In this document: positions 28,532 to 37,342 of the stretch, one piece after another
How positions within the stretch are numbered: position 1 is the first letter of the stretch
Layout of the letters: each line of letters starts with the position of its first letter
Origin: Thecamonas trahens ATCC 50062
Taxonomy: Eukaryota; Apusozoa; Apusomonadida; Apusomonadidae
Direction of reading: 5' to 3'
Assembly (NCBI RefSeq): GCF_000142905.1
Contig: NW_013657638.1
Coordinates: forward strand, 268,318 to 326,896
Length of the DNA: 58,579 nucleotides
Position numbers and translations under genes: made by a program
The notes under the pieces: generated by a model
What the model was told of the DNA's origin: nothing
What the model saw: the letters and a program-made list of their open reading frames with translations, nothing else
Databases searched by the model: none

Positions 28532-29614
28532 ATGGGCTGTGGAAGTTCGCGTGTCAAGGGTGGGCGTAGGGGCCCCATGCACCGGCCAAGCCGTGCGTTT
28601 GGGCATGGTGGTGGGCAGGTTGACAATACGCCGCACCGCGCAGATTTTGTTGGGGCGGTTGACCAGTCCCGCAAGCCGCGGACGTACACCTTTCAGCTCC
28701 AAGTCCGGACCGGACCACAGAGCTTGTGGCGGATGTTCCCGCTTCCGGTCAAGGAGGACTCGTTGCTGCTCAGCAGCATGCTCTCGAGTGTCAGTCTCTC
28801 GGAAGTGGCCTCGGGGGGTGTACGGGTGGGCGGGAACGGAGCGGGTGGCATGCGGGACGATGGTCAACGAGGAGGCGGAAAAAGTGACCGGTATCCTGAC
28901 GGCGTTGGAGTCGCACTGACTGTTCTCCTTGCGGCGTTCAACCACACGTACCCGACGCTCAACATTACCGAGACGACGCTCTGGGAGCCAGACCTCAAGT
29001 CGCGCTCGTGCGTGCTTGGTTCCATCCTCGGGGTGGTGGTCGATGAGACGCACGAGTGGCAGCTGGCCATGAATGGTGAGGCGGTCGAGTACGCGACGAT
29101 GACGCTGTCGACGATCGGCCCAGGCGATGTGATCCAGCTCGACTATGTCAAGAAGCGCACACACGGGACACCGCGCATGGCGCATTCGGGCGCACAGAGT
29201 CTCGTATCTTCGCTCTCATGCTCATCGTCGGCAAGGTATTCGCACGACAAGACGATGATTGCCGGGGACGAGGGCTGGGACCGAACGGGCATGTCGACGA
29301 CCGAGTACGAGAAGAGCCTGGTGATAGGCAACGTGACGACAACCTCTTTTGTCTCGTCGGCCGATAACAGCGGCAGCGCGCCGGCCAAGTCTCCTCCGCG
29401 CTCATCGTATCACTCGAGTCGTCGCATGGGTACCGAGACCGGGTCGGCGGCGGTGCTGTTGAGTGTCGCCTCGGTCACCGCTGTTTCGGCCGGCGTCGAG
29501 CACTGTGATGGCGACCGGACCAGGCACGCGAGGTGCAGTGCTGGTGCCGGGAGCAGGAGGCGAAAGACGACCGGTGCACTCGCGGACGAGTCGCTCTCCG
29601 ACTCGACGTTGTGA
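28532..29614 (+). CDS. MGCGSS protein 1: predicted acylated protein with DUF4430-like beta-grasp domain
   Basis: 360 aa. Begins MGCGSSRVKGG: Gly2 plus Ser6 fit N-myristoylation and Cys3 fits palmitoylation, so attachment to the cytoplasmic face of a membrane is expected. Residues about 50-210 resemble DUF4430/transcobalamin-C-like beta-grasp domains: a beta-rich start (YTFQLQVRTGPQSLWRMFPL), a helix with ALTVLLAAFNHTYP, the core GSILGVVVDETHEWQLAMNG (the W-x-NG hallmark) and IGPGDVIQLDYV. The last 140 residues are Ser/Thr/Arg-rich and disordered. It is a paralogue of the next gene in the same orientation. Function unknown; the domain name is a by-eye similarity, not a computed hit. Confidence 0.7.
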   Translation: MGCGSSRVKGGRRGPMHRPSRAFGHGGGQVDNTPHRADFVGAVDQSRKPRTYTFQLQVRTGPQSLWRMFPLPVKEDSLLLSSMLSSVSLSEVASGGVRVGGNGAGGMRDDGQRGGGKSDRYPDGVGVALTVLLAAFNHTYPTLNITETTLWEPDLKSRSCVLGSILGVVVDETHEWQLAMNGEAVEYATMTLSTIGPGDVIQLDYVKKRTHGTPRMAHSGAQSLVSSLSCSSSARYSHDKTMIAGDEGWDRTGMSTTEYEKSLVIGNVTTTSFVSSADNSGSAPAKSPPRSSYHSSRRMGTETGSAAVLLSVASVTAVSAGVEHCDGDRTRHARCSAGAGSRRRKTTGALADESLSDSTL

Positions 29615-30070
29615 TCGGCTGTGGGTGTGTGAGGCCGGCGGCATGCTGCGGAAGCAGCCGTATCGGGTGAAGGAGTTTAACAAATGATCTTTCATATGAA
29701 GTCGAAGCGGTCTGGCTCCGTGCTGGTCGTACTTCTGTGAGTGTGTGCCGAGGTACTCATCATGCGCGCTCAGCCACGAGTCTTACGTTGCAATGGTCGC
29801 AAGGCTTTTCCCCCGGCGCGCACGTGACGGTCGTGCGGGTTTTTTGGGGGAGCTGTCCCGCAATAGTGCGGAGATTTTTTGTGGAGCGAGTTGACAAGAT
29901 CACCAACTGATCAAGTGGATTGTTGTACAATACTGTCACCTTCCCTGTCAATCATGCAGGGCTTTTGTGGTCCTGTCAGCTCACACTTGCCTCCGTCTGG
30001 TCATCTCGGTGTCACCGACAGACAAGACAGCCACAGGCCAACCACAACCTTCACCTCGCACAAGTACACC
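29615..30070. other. Spacer between the paired MGCGSS genes
   Basis: No gene. Contains an imperfect hairpin at 29810-29850: a CGCACG/CGTGCG 6-bp stem with 7-nt loop, flanked by CCCCC and GGGGG that could extend it. Presumed promoter of gene 2. Confidence 0.4.
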
Positions 30071-31126
30071 ATGGGATGTGGTTCATCCCGCTCGGCTCAT
30101 GCCAGAGCGACCAAGTTCAAATACACGCCTCATGTAGACCCCGCGGTCTCGACCTTTGCGGAAGCCGAAGCCCTTTTTCATGGTGCGGTTGAAGGAGTGC
30201 GGGCCAGCGAGTCGGAACGCACGTTTTTGACCGAGTTTTCCCACGAGTCAAGCACCCGGCCCACAGGCACCTTTACCCTTCGTGTCAAGCCAGGCCCAGA
30301 CATGGCATGGCGCATGTATCCGTTGACGGTTGACCCTTCGACAGACTTGTTCCAGACCATGTGTGCCGATGCTGGTCTCGGTCAACAGGTCAAGGCTGCT
30401 GGTCGACCAAGTCTGACTCTCACGCTCGTCCTCGTGGCGTTCAACCAACATTTCCCCGGCCTCGAGTTGACGGAAACCACCGTCTGGGACGAGATGCTGA
30501 GCCGCAAGGTGGTGGCCATCGGGTCTGCCCTGGGTGTGGCGGCCGATGCGCTCCACTACTGGGCCCTGTTTGTCAACGGTACCGAGGTCGAGTACGCCTC
30601 GAACACTCTGACGCCCATTACTCCAGGCGATACCCTCTCGCTTATCTTTGTCCCCCACAAGGTCGTCTCGCCGCCGGCTTCGCCCAGGTTTGCAACCGGC
30701 GAGGTATCGTGGACCCGTCTCGCACCCGCGATTGGATCGTCGGGCTCGCTGGAGGTGCCAGACACGATCCGGGCGCCGTCGTGCTCCTCGCTCTCGTTCT
30801 CGGAGGAGATGGACAAGTTTGCTGTCGCCAACGATGAGGCTGCAACCGAGTTTGGTACATTGTCGACTGTGGCCCACACCGTCGAGACCGGATCGGACTG
30901 GTGTCCTTCGGGCAAGAGCTCGATATGCGGGAAGGGTGGCCGCGGCGCGGCGCTTGTTCCCATCTCGCGCTCGCAGTCGGCGGCACTTAGCCCGCCGCCG
31001 CGGTATGGTCAGTCAGCGATGCGCCCGACGTCGTTGACCGGTACAGTTGGCGATTCGCGCAGAAGACGACGCGAGCGGCGCGAGTCGAGGGACGCACCAG
31101 CAGCTTCTCGCCATCTCCAGTATTGA
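30071..31126 (+). CDS. MGCGSS protein 2: predicted acylated protein with DUF4430-like beta-grasp domain
   Basis: 351 aa; ATG at 30071 in caccatggga context. Same architecture as the preceding gene: MGCGSSRSAH acylation signal, then TFTLRVKPGPDMAWRMYPL (compare TGPQSLWRMFPL), TLTLVLVAFNQHFPGLELTE (compare VLLAAFNHTYPTLNITE), GSALGVAADALHYWALFVNG, EVEYASNTLTPITPGDTLSL, and a disordered Ser/Arg-rich tail. Matching blocks in the same order show a tandem duplication, long enough ago that flanking segments have diverged. The NG loop plus PGDT is typical of DUF4430-like domains, which in other proteins act as ligand- or partner-binding beta-grasp folds. A cytoplasmic membrane adaptor is a guess. Confidence 0.7.
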   Translation: MGCGSSRSAHARATKFKYTPHVDPAVSTFAEAEALFHGAVEGVRASESERTFLTEFSHESSTRPTGTFTLRVKPGPDMAWRMYPLTVDPSTDLFQTMCADAGLGQQVKAAGRPSLTLTLVLVAFNQHFPGLELTETTVWDEMLSRKVVAIGSALGVAADALHYWALFVNGTEVEYASNTLTPITPGDTLSLIFVPHKVVSPPASPRFATGEVSWTRLAPAIGSSGSLEVPDTIRAPSCSSLSFSEEMDKFAVANDEAATEFGTLSTVAHTVETGSDWCPSGKSSICGKGGRGAALVPISRSQSAALSPPPRYGQSAMRPTSLTGTVGDSRRRRRERRESRDAPAASRHLQY

Positions 31127-31209
31127 CGACTCGATCCAGGGCTCGACCGAGGGCCCGGCCAAGGGTGGCGGTACAAGCTGTAGCAGCCATACCCACAGTG
31201 AACAGCTAT

Positions 31210-33010
31210 CTATTTCCATACACCTGCAGGTATGGCTACAGGTGGCGATGAGCAATAGCTGTAAATTGGCAATGAGGGAGAGGCAGAGGCGGAGCCGTGG
31301 GTGATGGTGCTCTTATTGACAACAAGGTAGCGAGGCATGTCAGGCCGAGGCCGAGGCGGCGTCGGGGCGGGAATGGAGGCGTAGAGCGCGGCGGTGGTGT
31401 CCTGGGCCGAGAGCCAGAGGAAGAGGAGCTTGACAAAGACGCGCTCGCGCTCGGCGTTGACCATCATCTGGGCCGGGTCCGAGCAGCGGAGGAACGAGGG
31501 CGCAAAGATGAGGGCGAGGTTGTCGGTGGTCATCTTGGTGACGGTGACGATTTCCGGGGTGGAGATGGTGGCGAGGAAGCCCATGAGGTATTGGATGATG
31601 GTCTGGCGCGGGGCGGAGAGATCGTTGAAGATTGCGGCAGCGTCAGCCTCTGTAGCGGCGGCGACGGCCTGGTCGTAGAGCGGCTCGGGAATGAGCGGGT
31701 CCTTGAGCTCGCGGAACCAGAGCTTGAGGGCACCGGTGAGGACGTGGACCGAGTCGATGTCGGCGACGTCGTAGTTGCCGGCATCGAGCCTGGCCTTGAG
31801 GTCCTTGACCAGTTTGTTCTCGCCCGAGAGGCGGAAGAGGCCCTCGGCCTTGGGCCCGCCCTTGGCGAGGATGCCGTGGCAGAGCACCGGAATGAGACGT
31901 GGCAGATTGCCCATGGCCGGGTGGCACGCCACCTTTTTGGCGAGCACCTCCTCGATGGAGACGCCAAAGATGGAGGTCGCCGGGTTGGCTTCGACCGCGC
32001 CCCGCTTGGCCTTTTTCGAGCGGGCAGCGCCGACGGCGCCGTGCTCCTCAAACTCAAACGGCGGCGGCGGGAGCTGGAACGTCTTGTTCTCTGTGATGAA
32101 CGCGCGCATGTCCGAGTCGTTGTCGATGGCGGCCACGACACCCTTAAAGGTGAGAACGGCCTTGGCGGTCCGCGGCGGCGGGCTCTCGAGTGTCAGCGCC
32201 GTCTTGCGGAGGTTGGTCTTGAGGATGTGGATGCGGACAGTGGAGAGGTGCTGCAGGTCGTCCATGATCTTGGGCATGTGGCGCGAGAGGAACCGCGTCT
32301 GGACCTTGTTGGCACCCTTGACCTGGAACTGGTACTCCTGGACCGACTGCTCCAGCGCGGTCGACGCCTTGGCCATCTTGGACTTGGCCTTGGTCACGTC
32401 CTTGGTCTTGGCCGTCGGGTTGTTGAGCGCGGCGTCGTGGGCGGCGACGGCCGAGTTATACGACTCGGACGCCTTAAAGTAGCTTGTCTTGGCCTTGGCC
32501 ACCGCGTCCTCGGCCTCCTTCTTCTCCTTCAACCGGCGCTGGCCATCGGCGACAATGGTTTTGCGGGCAGACTCCATGTCCTTGATGAACGAGTTGAGTG
32601 AGGTGACGACCGTCTCATCCAGCGAAGTGGCAGCGTCAGCATGCGCGTTGGCCTGCTCCATGCACGCATCCAAGAACGAGGTCCACGCCGATGCACACGT
32701 TCCCAGCTGCTGTGACTCGATAGAGTTGCCCGTCGTCTCAAAGACTCGCCGAGTCGAGGGATGGCTCGCCAGCTTGGCCAACTTTTTCGAGTACTCGAGC
32801 TCGAGCTCTGCCCGCTTCTTGATCACATTCGTCACTTCCTTGAGTGCTTGCAGTCCCGTGTCGGTATGTTCCACAACCACATCAAATCCGTCCCATAGGT
32901 CCGTCGCGAACCGATACGCAGGTTCCTGGTCACTTGCCACTGTCGGGATGGGGTGTGGGGTGTGTGGTGTGGAGGGGGTGGGGGATGAGTGTCATGCGGA
33001 TGCATGTATG

Positions 33011-33068
<58 letters not shown>

Positions 33069-33216
33069 TGTCCGTGCTCTGGCCTCTCTTGCCTGCTTCT
33101 GCTGACCTGCTGGCCTCCTCCTCCCCCTCTCGCCCCCCTCCCCTCTCGCCCCCCTCCCCTCCCTCTCGCTCTCCTCCCCTCGCTCTCCCTCTCCCTCTCC
33201 CTCTCCCCCTCGCCCT

Positions 33217-33247
<31 letters not shown>

Positions 33248-33281
33248 TTCTCCTCCCCACAATGGGCACGGACGACGTACT
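31210..33281 (-). CDS. F-BAR/RhoGAP protein
   Basis: 576 aa. F-BAR (FCH) domain, residues about 7-250: LWDGFDVVVEHTDTGLQALK, AELELEYSKKLAKLA, then long helices. RhoGAP domain, about 325-510: FGVSIEEVL, GLFRLSGENKLVKDL with the arginine finger in FRLSG, LTGALKLWFRELKDPLIPEPL, and TTDNLALIFAPSFLR. F-BAR bends membrane and RhoGAP stimulates GTP hydrolysis on Rho/Rac/Cdc42; together they couple membrane curvature to actin. The contiguous frame starts at GTG 32940, with no ATG. A GTACGT donor at 33280 and a cgacag acceptor at 32940 would join an A (33281) to TG (32939-32938), giving ATG GCA AGT, so the start codon appears split by a 341-nt intron. The tail after the GAP domain is Pro-rich. Confidence 0.8.
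32940..33280 (-). other. Predicted intron splitting the RhoGAP start codon
   Basis: Minus strand GTACGT...CCCGACAG, 341 nt. It contains the (GT)n tract 33014-33067 and a long C run (about 33219-33247), as read on the + strand. Exon 1 would be almost entirely 5' UTR. Confidence 0.55.
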
Positions 33282-33444
33282 TGTCGCAGGCAGAGTTGAG
33301 GACACGTGTTTCTTCCGCTGGGCGAAAGCGAGGGCGAGACGACAGCAAAAAGGTCGACGAGCCAGGATTCGAGCAGAGCTCGAGCAATCAGCCGCAACAC
33401 GCAGACCGATCACCCTGCCATTTGAAGATAGAGAAGGTGCGGGG

Positions 33445-35814
33445 TCAAGCCTGACTCGGAGCCCAGCCGCCATCGGCCACCGACGATGAGGCAAGCTGGT
33501 ACACGTTGTTCCGCTTCTTGATGAGGTAGCCGTGCTGGTTGAGCTGGCCGACCATGTCGCGAAAGTCCGACGCGGCGAGTCCGAGGTCGGTGGCGACCTT
33601 GTACAACTGCTGCATGGTGAAGAGCGAGTTGTAGGTGGCCTCGGAGATGCGGGTAAGCTCGCCGACGTAGGCCTTCATGACCTTTTTCTTGGAGCCACCA
33701 GCGGCGGCGCGGGCGCCGAGCGCGGTGCCGCTGGCGTCGACGTAGACATCGATGAGCGACTCCTTCATCAGCTCGATGACGTCAAGGGCGTCGTCGGCGG
33801 TGACGAGCTCGCGGAGCTCGAGCTTGGCGCGGGCCTCGGCGAGACGAATCATCGACTCGAGCTGGCGGGTGGTGACCGGCATTGACTCGCCGCCGACGTG
33901 CGACTTGCGGAGTGAGAGGTAAAAGTCCTGCAGCAGGTCGGCCGCCGGAAGCGAGAGGACCGGCTTGACGTACTCGCGCGCGTAGCCGATGTACTTGCGC
34001 ATGAGGACGTGTGGAAGTGGGTCAAAGGTCTTGGCTTTGCGGAGCTTGAGCCGGTCAGCAAGCGGCCGTCGCTCGCCGGATCCGGCCTCGTTGCTCCGGG
34101 CACCCGTCGCCGTCGATGCCGTCGCCGCCGTGGCGCGATCGAGCGCCGACATCAGCTGCGACTTGTACGACGGATCGAGCACACCCGACGCCGAGAGCGC
34201 CGAGTACGTCGACGAGGGGCGGCCCTTGCGCGAGTACTGCCCGCCGCCGTGCATGAGCATGACGTGCTCGGAGAGCTTGGCGTCGCGTTCGTGGTCCGGC
34301 TTGTCGACGAGAACAAAGATGAGGTCAAAGCGCGAGAGGAGCGCCGGTGCGAGGTGCACGTTCTCGGCCACAGTCTTGGCGTGGGTGTAGTGGCCGCCGA
34401 CCGGGTTCGCCGCCGCCAGCACCGACGTCCGGGCAGGCAGGTTGGCGACGATGCCGGCCTTGGCGATGGAGACCGACTGCTGCTCCATAGCCTCGAGCAG
34501 CGCGTGGTGCTCCGACTTCATCTTGTCAAACTCGTCGATGCAGCAGCAGCCCTGGTCGCCGAGCACAAGAGCGCCAGCCTCGAGCGCGTAGTCGCCAGAG
34601 AGCGGGTCCTTCAGCAGCGTCACGGTGAGGCCGGTTGTCGACGTCGTGTTGCCGCACACGTACACGCCGCGCGGCGCGGCCGATGCCACCGACCGCAGCA
34701 GCTGCGACTTGCCCATGCCCGGATCGCCAACAACCAGGACATGCGGGTCGCCACGGACCGCAATGCGGTCTTTCTCCAGCGAGAACTTCTGCGTTCCGCC
34801 AAAGAGCGCGAGGAGCCAGCCGGCCTTGACCAGCTCGTGGCCGTAGATGGAGGGGCACAGCGAGTTGACCAGCAGATGCAGGACATCGTCGACGTGCGCG
34901 ATCTCGTTGACCATTTGCATGTCCTTGACGGTGTAGTGCATGCCGTCGCTCTCGCCGGTCTTGCCCTGCCGCGACACCATGTTGGCGTCAATGTAGAGGA
35001 CAAAGAGCGTCTTGGCCTTGCGCGACGCCGACGCCGAGCTCGACGACGAGACGACCTTGACCTCACCAGTCACCGAGATGACGTCGCCCGGCACGCAGCA
35101 GTCGACAAGCGTTCCGGTCAGCTCCGACTCGATGGTCCGCGGAATGCGGCCGGCCTCGTAGTTGGAGTCGTCCAGAATCTCCTGGATCCGAACCTTCTGC
35201 CAGTCGACCGTCAGCGCCGACGCCCGGTCGGCCTCAAACGTCTTGGACTTGCATCCGTCGAGCCCGCACGAGAGCGGCGGCGAGTACTTGCCATCGACAA
35301 AGTCCATGCCAATCACCCCGTCGCACTTGGTGCACACAAAGTCCATCGAGACCACCAGCGGCTTGATGGCACTCGTCCGCACCACTGTCCCACGCACGCT
35401 CACCAGCCGCCCGATGTAGTGCGACTTGAGCGAGCGGATCGGCGTCGTCGTCGGATGGTTGCACAGTCGCGCCGTGATCTTCTTGAACGACGCCGGGAGG
35501 CCGGTGCCCACGCAGTCGCTGTACACCACCTCGACCGCCGCCACCGCCATGGCTGCCAGCGACCGCGCTGGATCCTCAAACACGAGCTCGTCGATGCCTG
35601 GCACAAGCGACTCGGCCACCATCTCGCCCCAGTCCACGTACACCACCAGGCTCTCTAGCACCTTGGCCTTGTCCAGCACATGCTTCTCGCTAAAGTACAC
35701 CACAAAGTTGCGAATGAGCTGCACTAGCGCAGAGCTCGCGTCGCACCCGAGCATGGGAAAGTACACCGCCCACCCGAGCGGTGCCCGGTCGTCGAACCGC
35801 GGTGCTGAGTCCAT
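33445..35814 (-). CDS. MCM8: MCM8 DNA helicase
   Basis: 789 aa. MCM N-terminal domain with zinc motif (FVCTKCDG, then CGLDGCKSK). AAA+ domain: Walker A GDPGMGKSQ, followed by APRGVYVCGNTTSTTGLTVT, which is MCM8-specific, then ALEAGALVLGDQGCCCIDEF with Walker B, PARTSVLAAANPVGGHY, and the arginine finger LLSRFDLIF. Winged-helix C-terminus around RISEATYNSLFTMQQLYKVA. MCM8 pairs with MCM9 for homologous recombination and crosslink repair, and acts in meiosis in several lineages. It is head-to-head with the SLX1 gene, so two recombination-repair genes share a promoter region. On the sense strand a (CA)n tract lies within a few bases upstream of the ATG. Confidence 0.92.
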   Translation of the reverse strand: MDSAPRFDDRAPLGWAVYFPMLGCDASSALVQLIRNFVVYFSEKHVLDKAKVLESLVVYVDWGEMVAESLVPGIDELVFEDPARSLAAMAVAAVEVVYSDCVGTGLPASFKKITARLCNHPTTTPIRSLKSHYIGRLVSVRGTVVRTSAIKPLVVSMDFVCTKCDGVIGMDFVDGKYSPPLSCGLDGCKSKTFEADRASALTVDWQKVRIQEILDDSNYEAGRIPRTIESELTGTLVDCCVPGDVISVTGEVKVVSSSSSASASRKAKTLFVLYIDANMVSRQGKTGESDGMHYTVKDMQMVNEIAHVDDVLHLLVNSLCPSIYGHELVKAGWLLALFGGTQKFSLEKDRIAVRGDPHVLVVGDPGMGKSQLLRSVASAAPRGVYVCGNTTSTTGLTVTLLKDPLSGDYALEAGALVLGDQGCCCIDEFDKMKSEHHALLEAMEQQSVSIAKAGIVANLPARTSVLAAANPVGGHYTHAKTVAENVHLAPALLSRFDLIFVLVDKPDHERDAKLSEHVMLMHGGGQYSRKGRPSSTYSALSASGVLDPSYKSQLMSALDRATAATASTATGARSNEAGSGERRPLADRLKLRKAKTFDPLPHVLMRKYIGYAREYVKPVLSLPAADLLQDFYLSLRKSHVGGESMPVTTRQLESMIRLAEARAKLELRELVTADDALDVIELMKESLIDVYVDASGTALGARAAAGGSKKKVMKAYVGELTRISEATYNSLFTMQQLYKVATDLGLAASDFRDMVGQLNQHGYLIKKRNNVYQLASSSVADGGWAPSQA

Positions 35815-35900
35815 GATGTGTGTGTGTGTGTGTATGTGTGTGTGTGTGTGTGTGTGCGTGCGTATGTGTGTTGACTGTGTGCGTGCGTATGTGTGTTGAG

Positions 35901-35934
<34 letters not shown>

Positions 35935-36094
35935 GTGGGCGGGGAAGCGGGGCGGCCAAAAAAGGTCGTGAAAGTGGGCGGGACTGGTAGGCGAGGCTGG
36001 TGGGCCTGGCCGGAAGGAGAAGTGTGCGGAAAAGGCAGCGGTTGGAGATTTGCGTGTGACGTGGGATTACATGGCTTTGCGATAGCGGTATGTA

Positions 36095-36136
<42 letters not shown>

Positions 36137-36322
36137 GCCTGTTCGCGGGCAGAAAAAAGGTCGTAGAGTTGGGGCCCCGATTGGTGACCACCTGGTCGTG
36201 GTCGTGGTCGTGGTCGTGGTTGTGGTTGTGGTCGTGGTCTTGTGGCTACCGACTACGACCACATCTGACGCCTTTTGTAGAGACAGAGTAGCAAAAGGGG
36301 GAAGAAGGTGCTGCCGTCGGGA
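35815..36322. promoter_or_regulatory. MCM8-SLX1 divergent promoter region, microsatellite-rich
   Basis: GT tracts at 35819-35935 and 36098-36134 and a GTGGTC/GTGGTT tract at 36191-36240 occupy most of the region. No gene. Both flanking genes encode recombination-repair factors. Confidence 0.5.
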
Positions 36323-37318
36323 ATGGCTGACGGGGACAACAGCTGGTCGGGGAGCGAAGAGGAGCAGAGCGGCCCGGGCGGGAGACTGGGCGACGGGTAC
36401 GAGACCACGGCCGGCAGCAGTGGACATACTGGCGCAGAGAGCGGGCCGCATCCGACGACCGAGTTCAGGGCGTGCTACCTTCTGACCTCGCTGTCAGAGA
36501 CTGCCGGTGGGCAGACGTACATCGGGTACACCAACGATCCGCGGCGGCGGCTGCGGCAGCACAACGGAGAGATTGCCGGCGGAGCCAAGAAGACAAAGTC
36601 GAAGCGGCCATGGGACATGGTCCTTCTTGTCTACGGCTTTACCACCGAAGTCTCTGCCCTCCAGTTTGAGTGGCACTGGACGCATCCGACGCAATCGTCG
36701 CATCTCAAGGGCCATGTGCCGGCTACACGCGCGCTGGGCGGCAAGATGCGGCATCATCCGCGGTCCAAGACCAAGGCGCTGCCGACGGTCTTTGCGGTGC
36801 TGTACGAGATGCTCTCGCTCCCACCGTTTGCACGCCTCCCGCTCAAGGTCAACTTCTTTGACCCGCTCCACCACTCGGAGCTCACCTCGCTCGCCGGCCT
36901 GCCGCCGCTGCCGCGCCACATGCGGGTGGCCATCGGCTCGATGGCCCAGCTCTACTGCTACATCTCCAAGCGGTTCATCCACGCGTCGGACCTCGAGCTC
37001 ACACCGGGAGAGCGTGCGGAAGCGGCGGCCGAGCGTGCAGCAGCGGCAGCGGCGTCGCCACTTGCCCGCTCGCGGCTCGCGGCAGCGGCGCCCGAGGTGC
37101 CATGCCACGGGTGCGACGCGGCGTCGTCGGCGCAGGAGCTCGCCGAGTGCGTCTCGCCCGAGTGCGGCGCAACGTATCATCTTGCATGCCTTGCGCGCGC
37201 CTCGCTGGCGCGTGATCCGGGTGAACTGCTGCCGACCCACGCGGTGTGTCCGGCGTGCGGGATGACGACCTTGTGGGGCGACTTTGTCCGCGCACACCTA
37301 CTGCTTGGCGGTGGGTGA
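36323..37318 (+). CDS. SLX1: SLX1 structure-specific endonuclease subunit
   Basis: 331 aa. GIY-YIG nuclease domain, residues about 50-135: ACYLLTS with TYIGYTNDPRRRLRQHNGEI (active-site Tyr and Arg), a Lys-rich loop, PWDMVLLVYGF, and the catalytic Glu in ALQFEWHW. A C-terminal RING-like C4HC3 zinc domain lies at about 255-315 (CHGCD, CVSPEC, YHLACL, CPACG). This is the full SLX1 arrangement. SLX1 with SLX4 cuts Holliday junctions and 5' flaps. ATG 36323 is the first in frame, preceding a Gly/Ser-rich leader of about 45 aa. Convergent with the coiled-coil gene, 24 bp apart. Confidence 0.9.
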   Translation: MADGDNSWSGSEEEQSGPGGRLGDGYETTAGSSGHTGAESGPHPTTEFRACYLLTSLSETAGGQTYIGYTNDPRRRLRQHNGEIAGGAKKTKSKRPWDMVLLVYGFTTEVSALQFEWHWTHPTQSSHLKGHVPATRALGGKMRHHPRSKTKALPTVFAVLYEMLSLPPFARLPLKVNFFDPLHHSELTSLAGLPPLPRHMRVAIGSMAQLYCYISKRFIHASDLELTPGERAEAAAERAAAAAASPLARSRLAAAAPEVPCHGCDAASSAQELAECVSPECGATYHLACLARASLARDPGELLPTHAVCPACGMTTLWGDFVRAHLLLGGG

Positions 37319-37342
37319 AGATGGCAGGAAGAGCGTGGCTAG

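Noticed and set aside
29463-29687. Alternative frame at the end of MGCGSS protein 1 (RGAVLVPG resembling RGAALVPI of protein 2)
   Set aside because: Would need a +1 change inside a disordered tail; similarity is too short to claim another frameshift.
34009-35658. 549-codon plus-strand ORF opposite MCM8
   Set aside because: Arg/His-rich antisense reading; MCM8 motifs are intact on the other strand.
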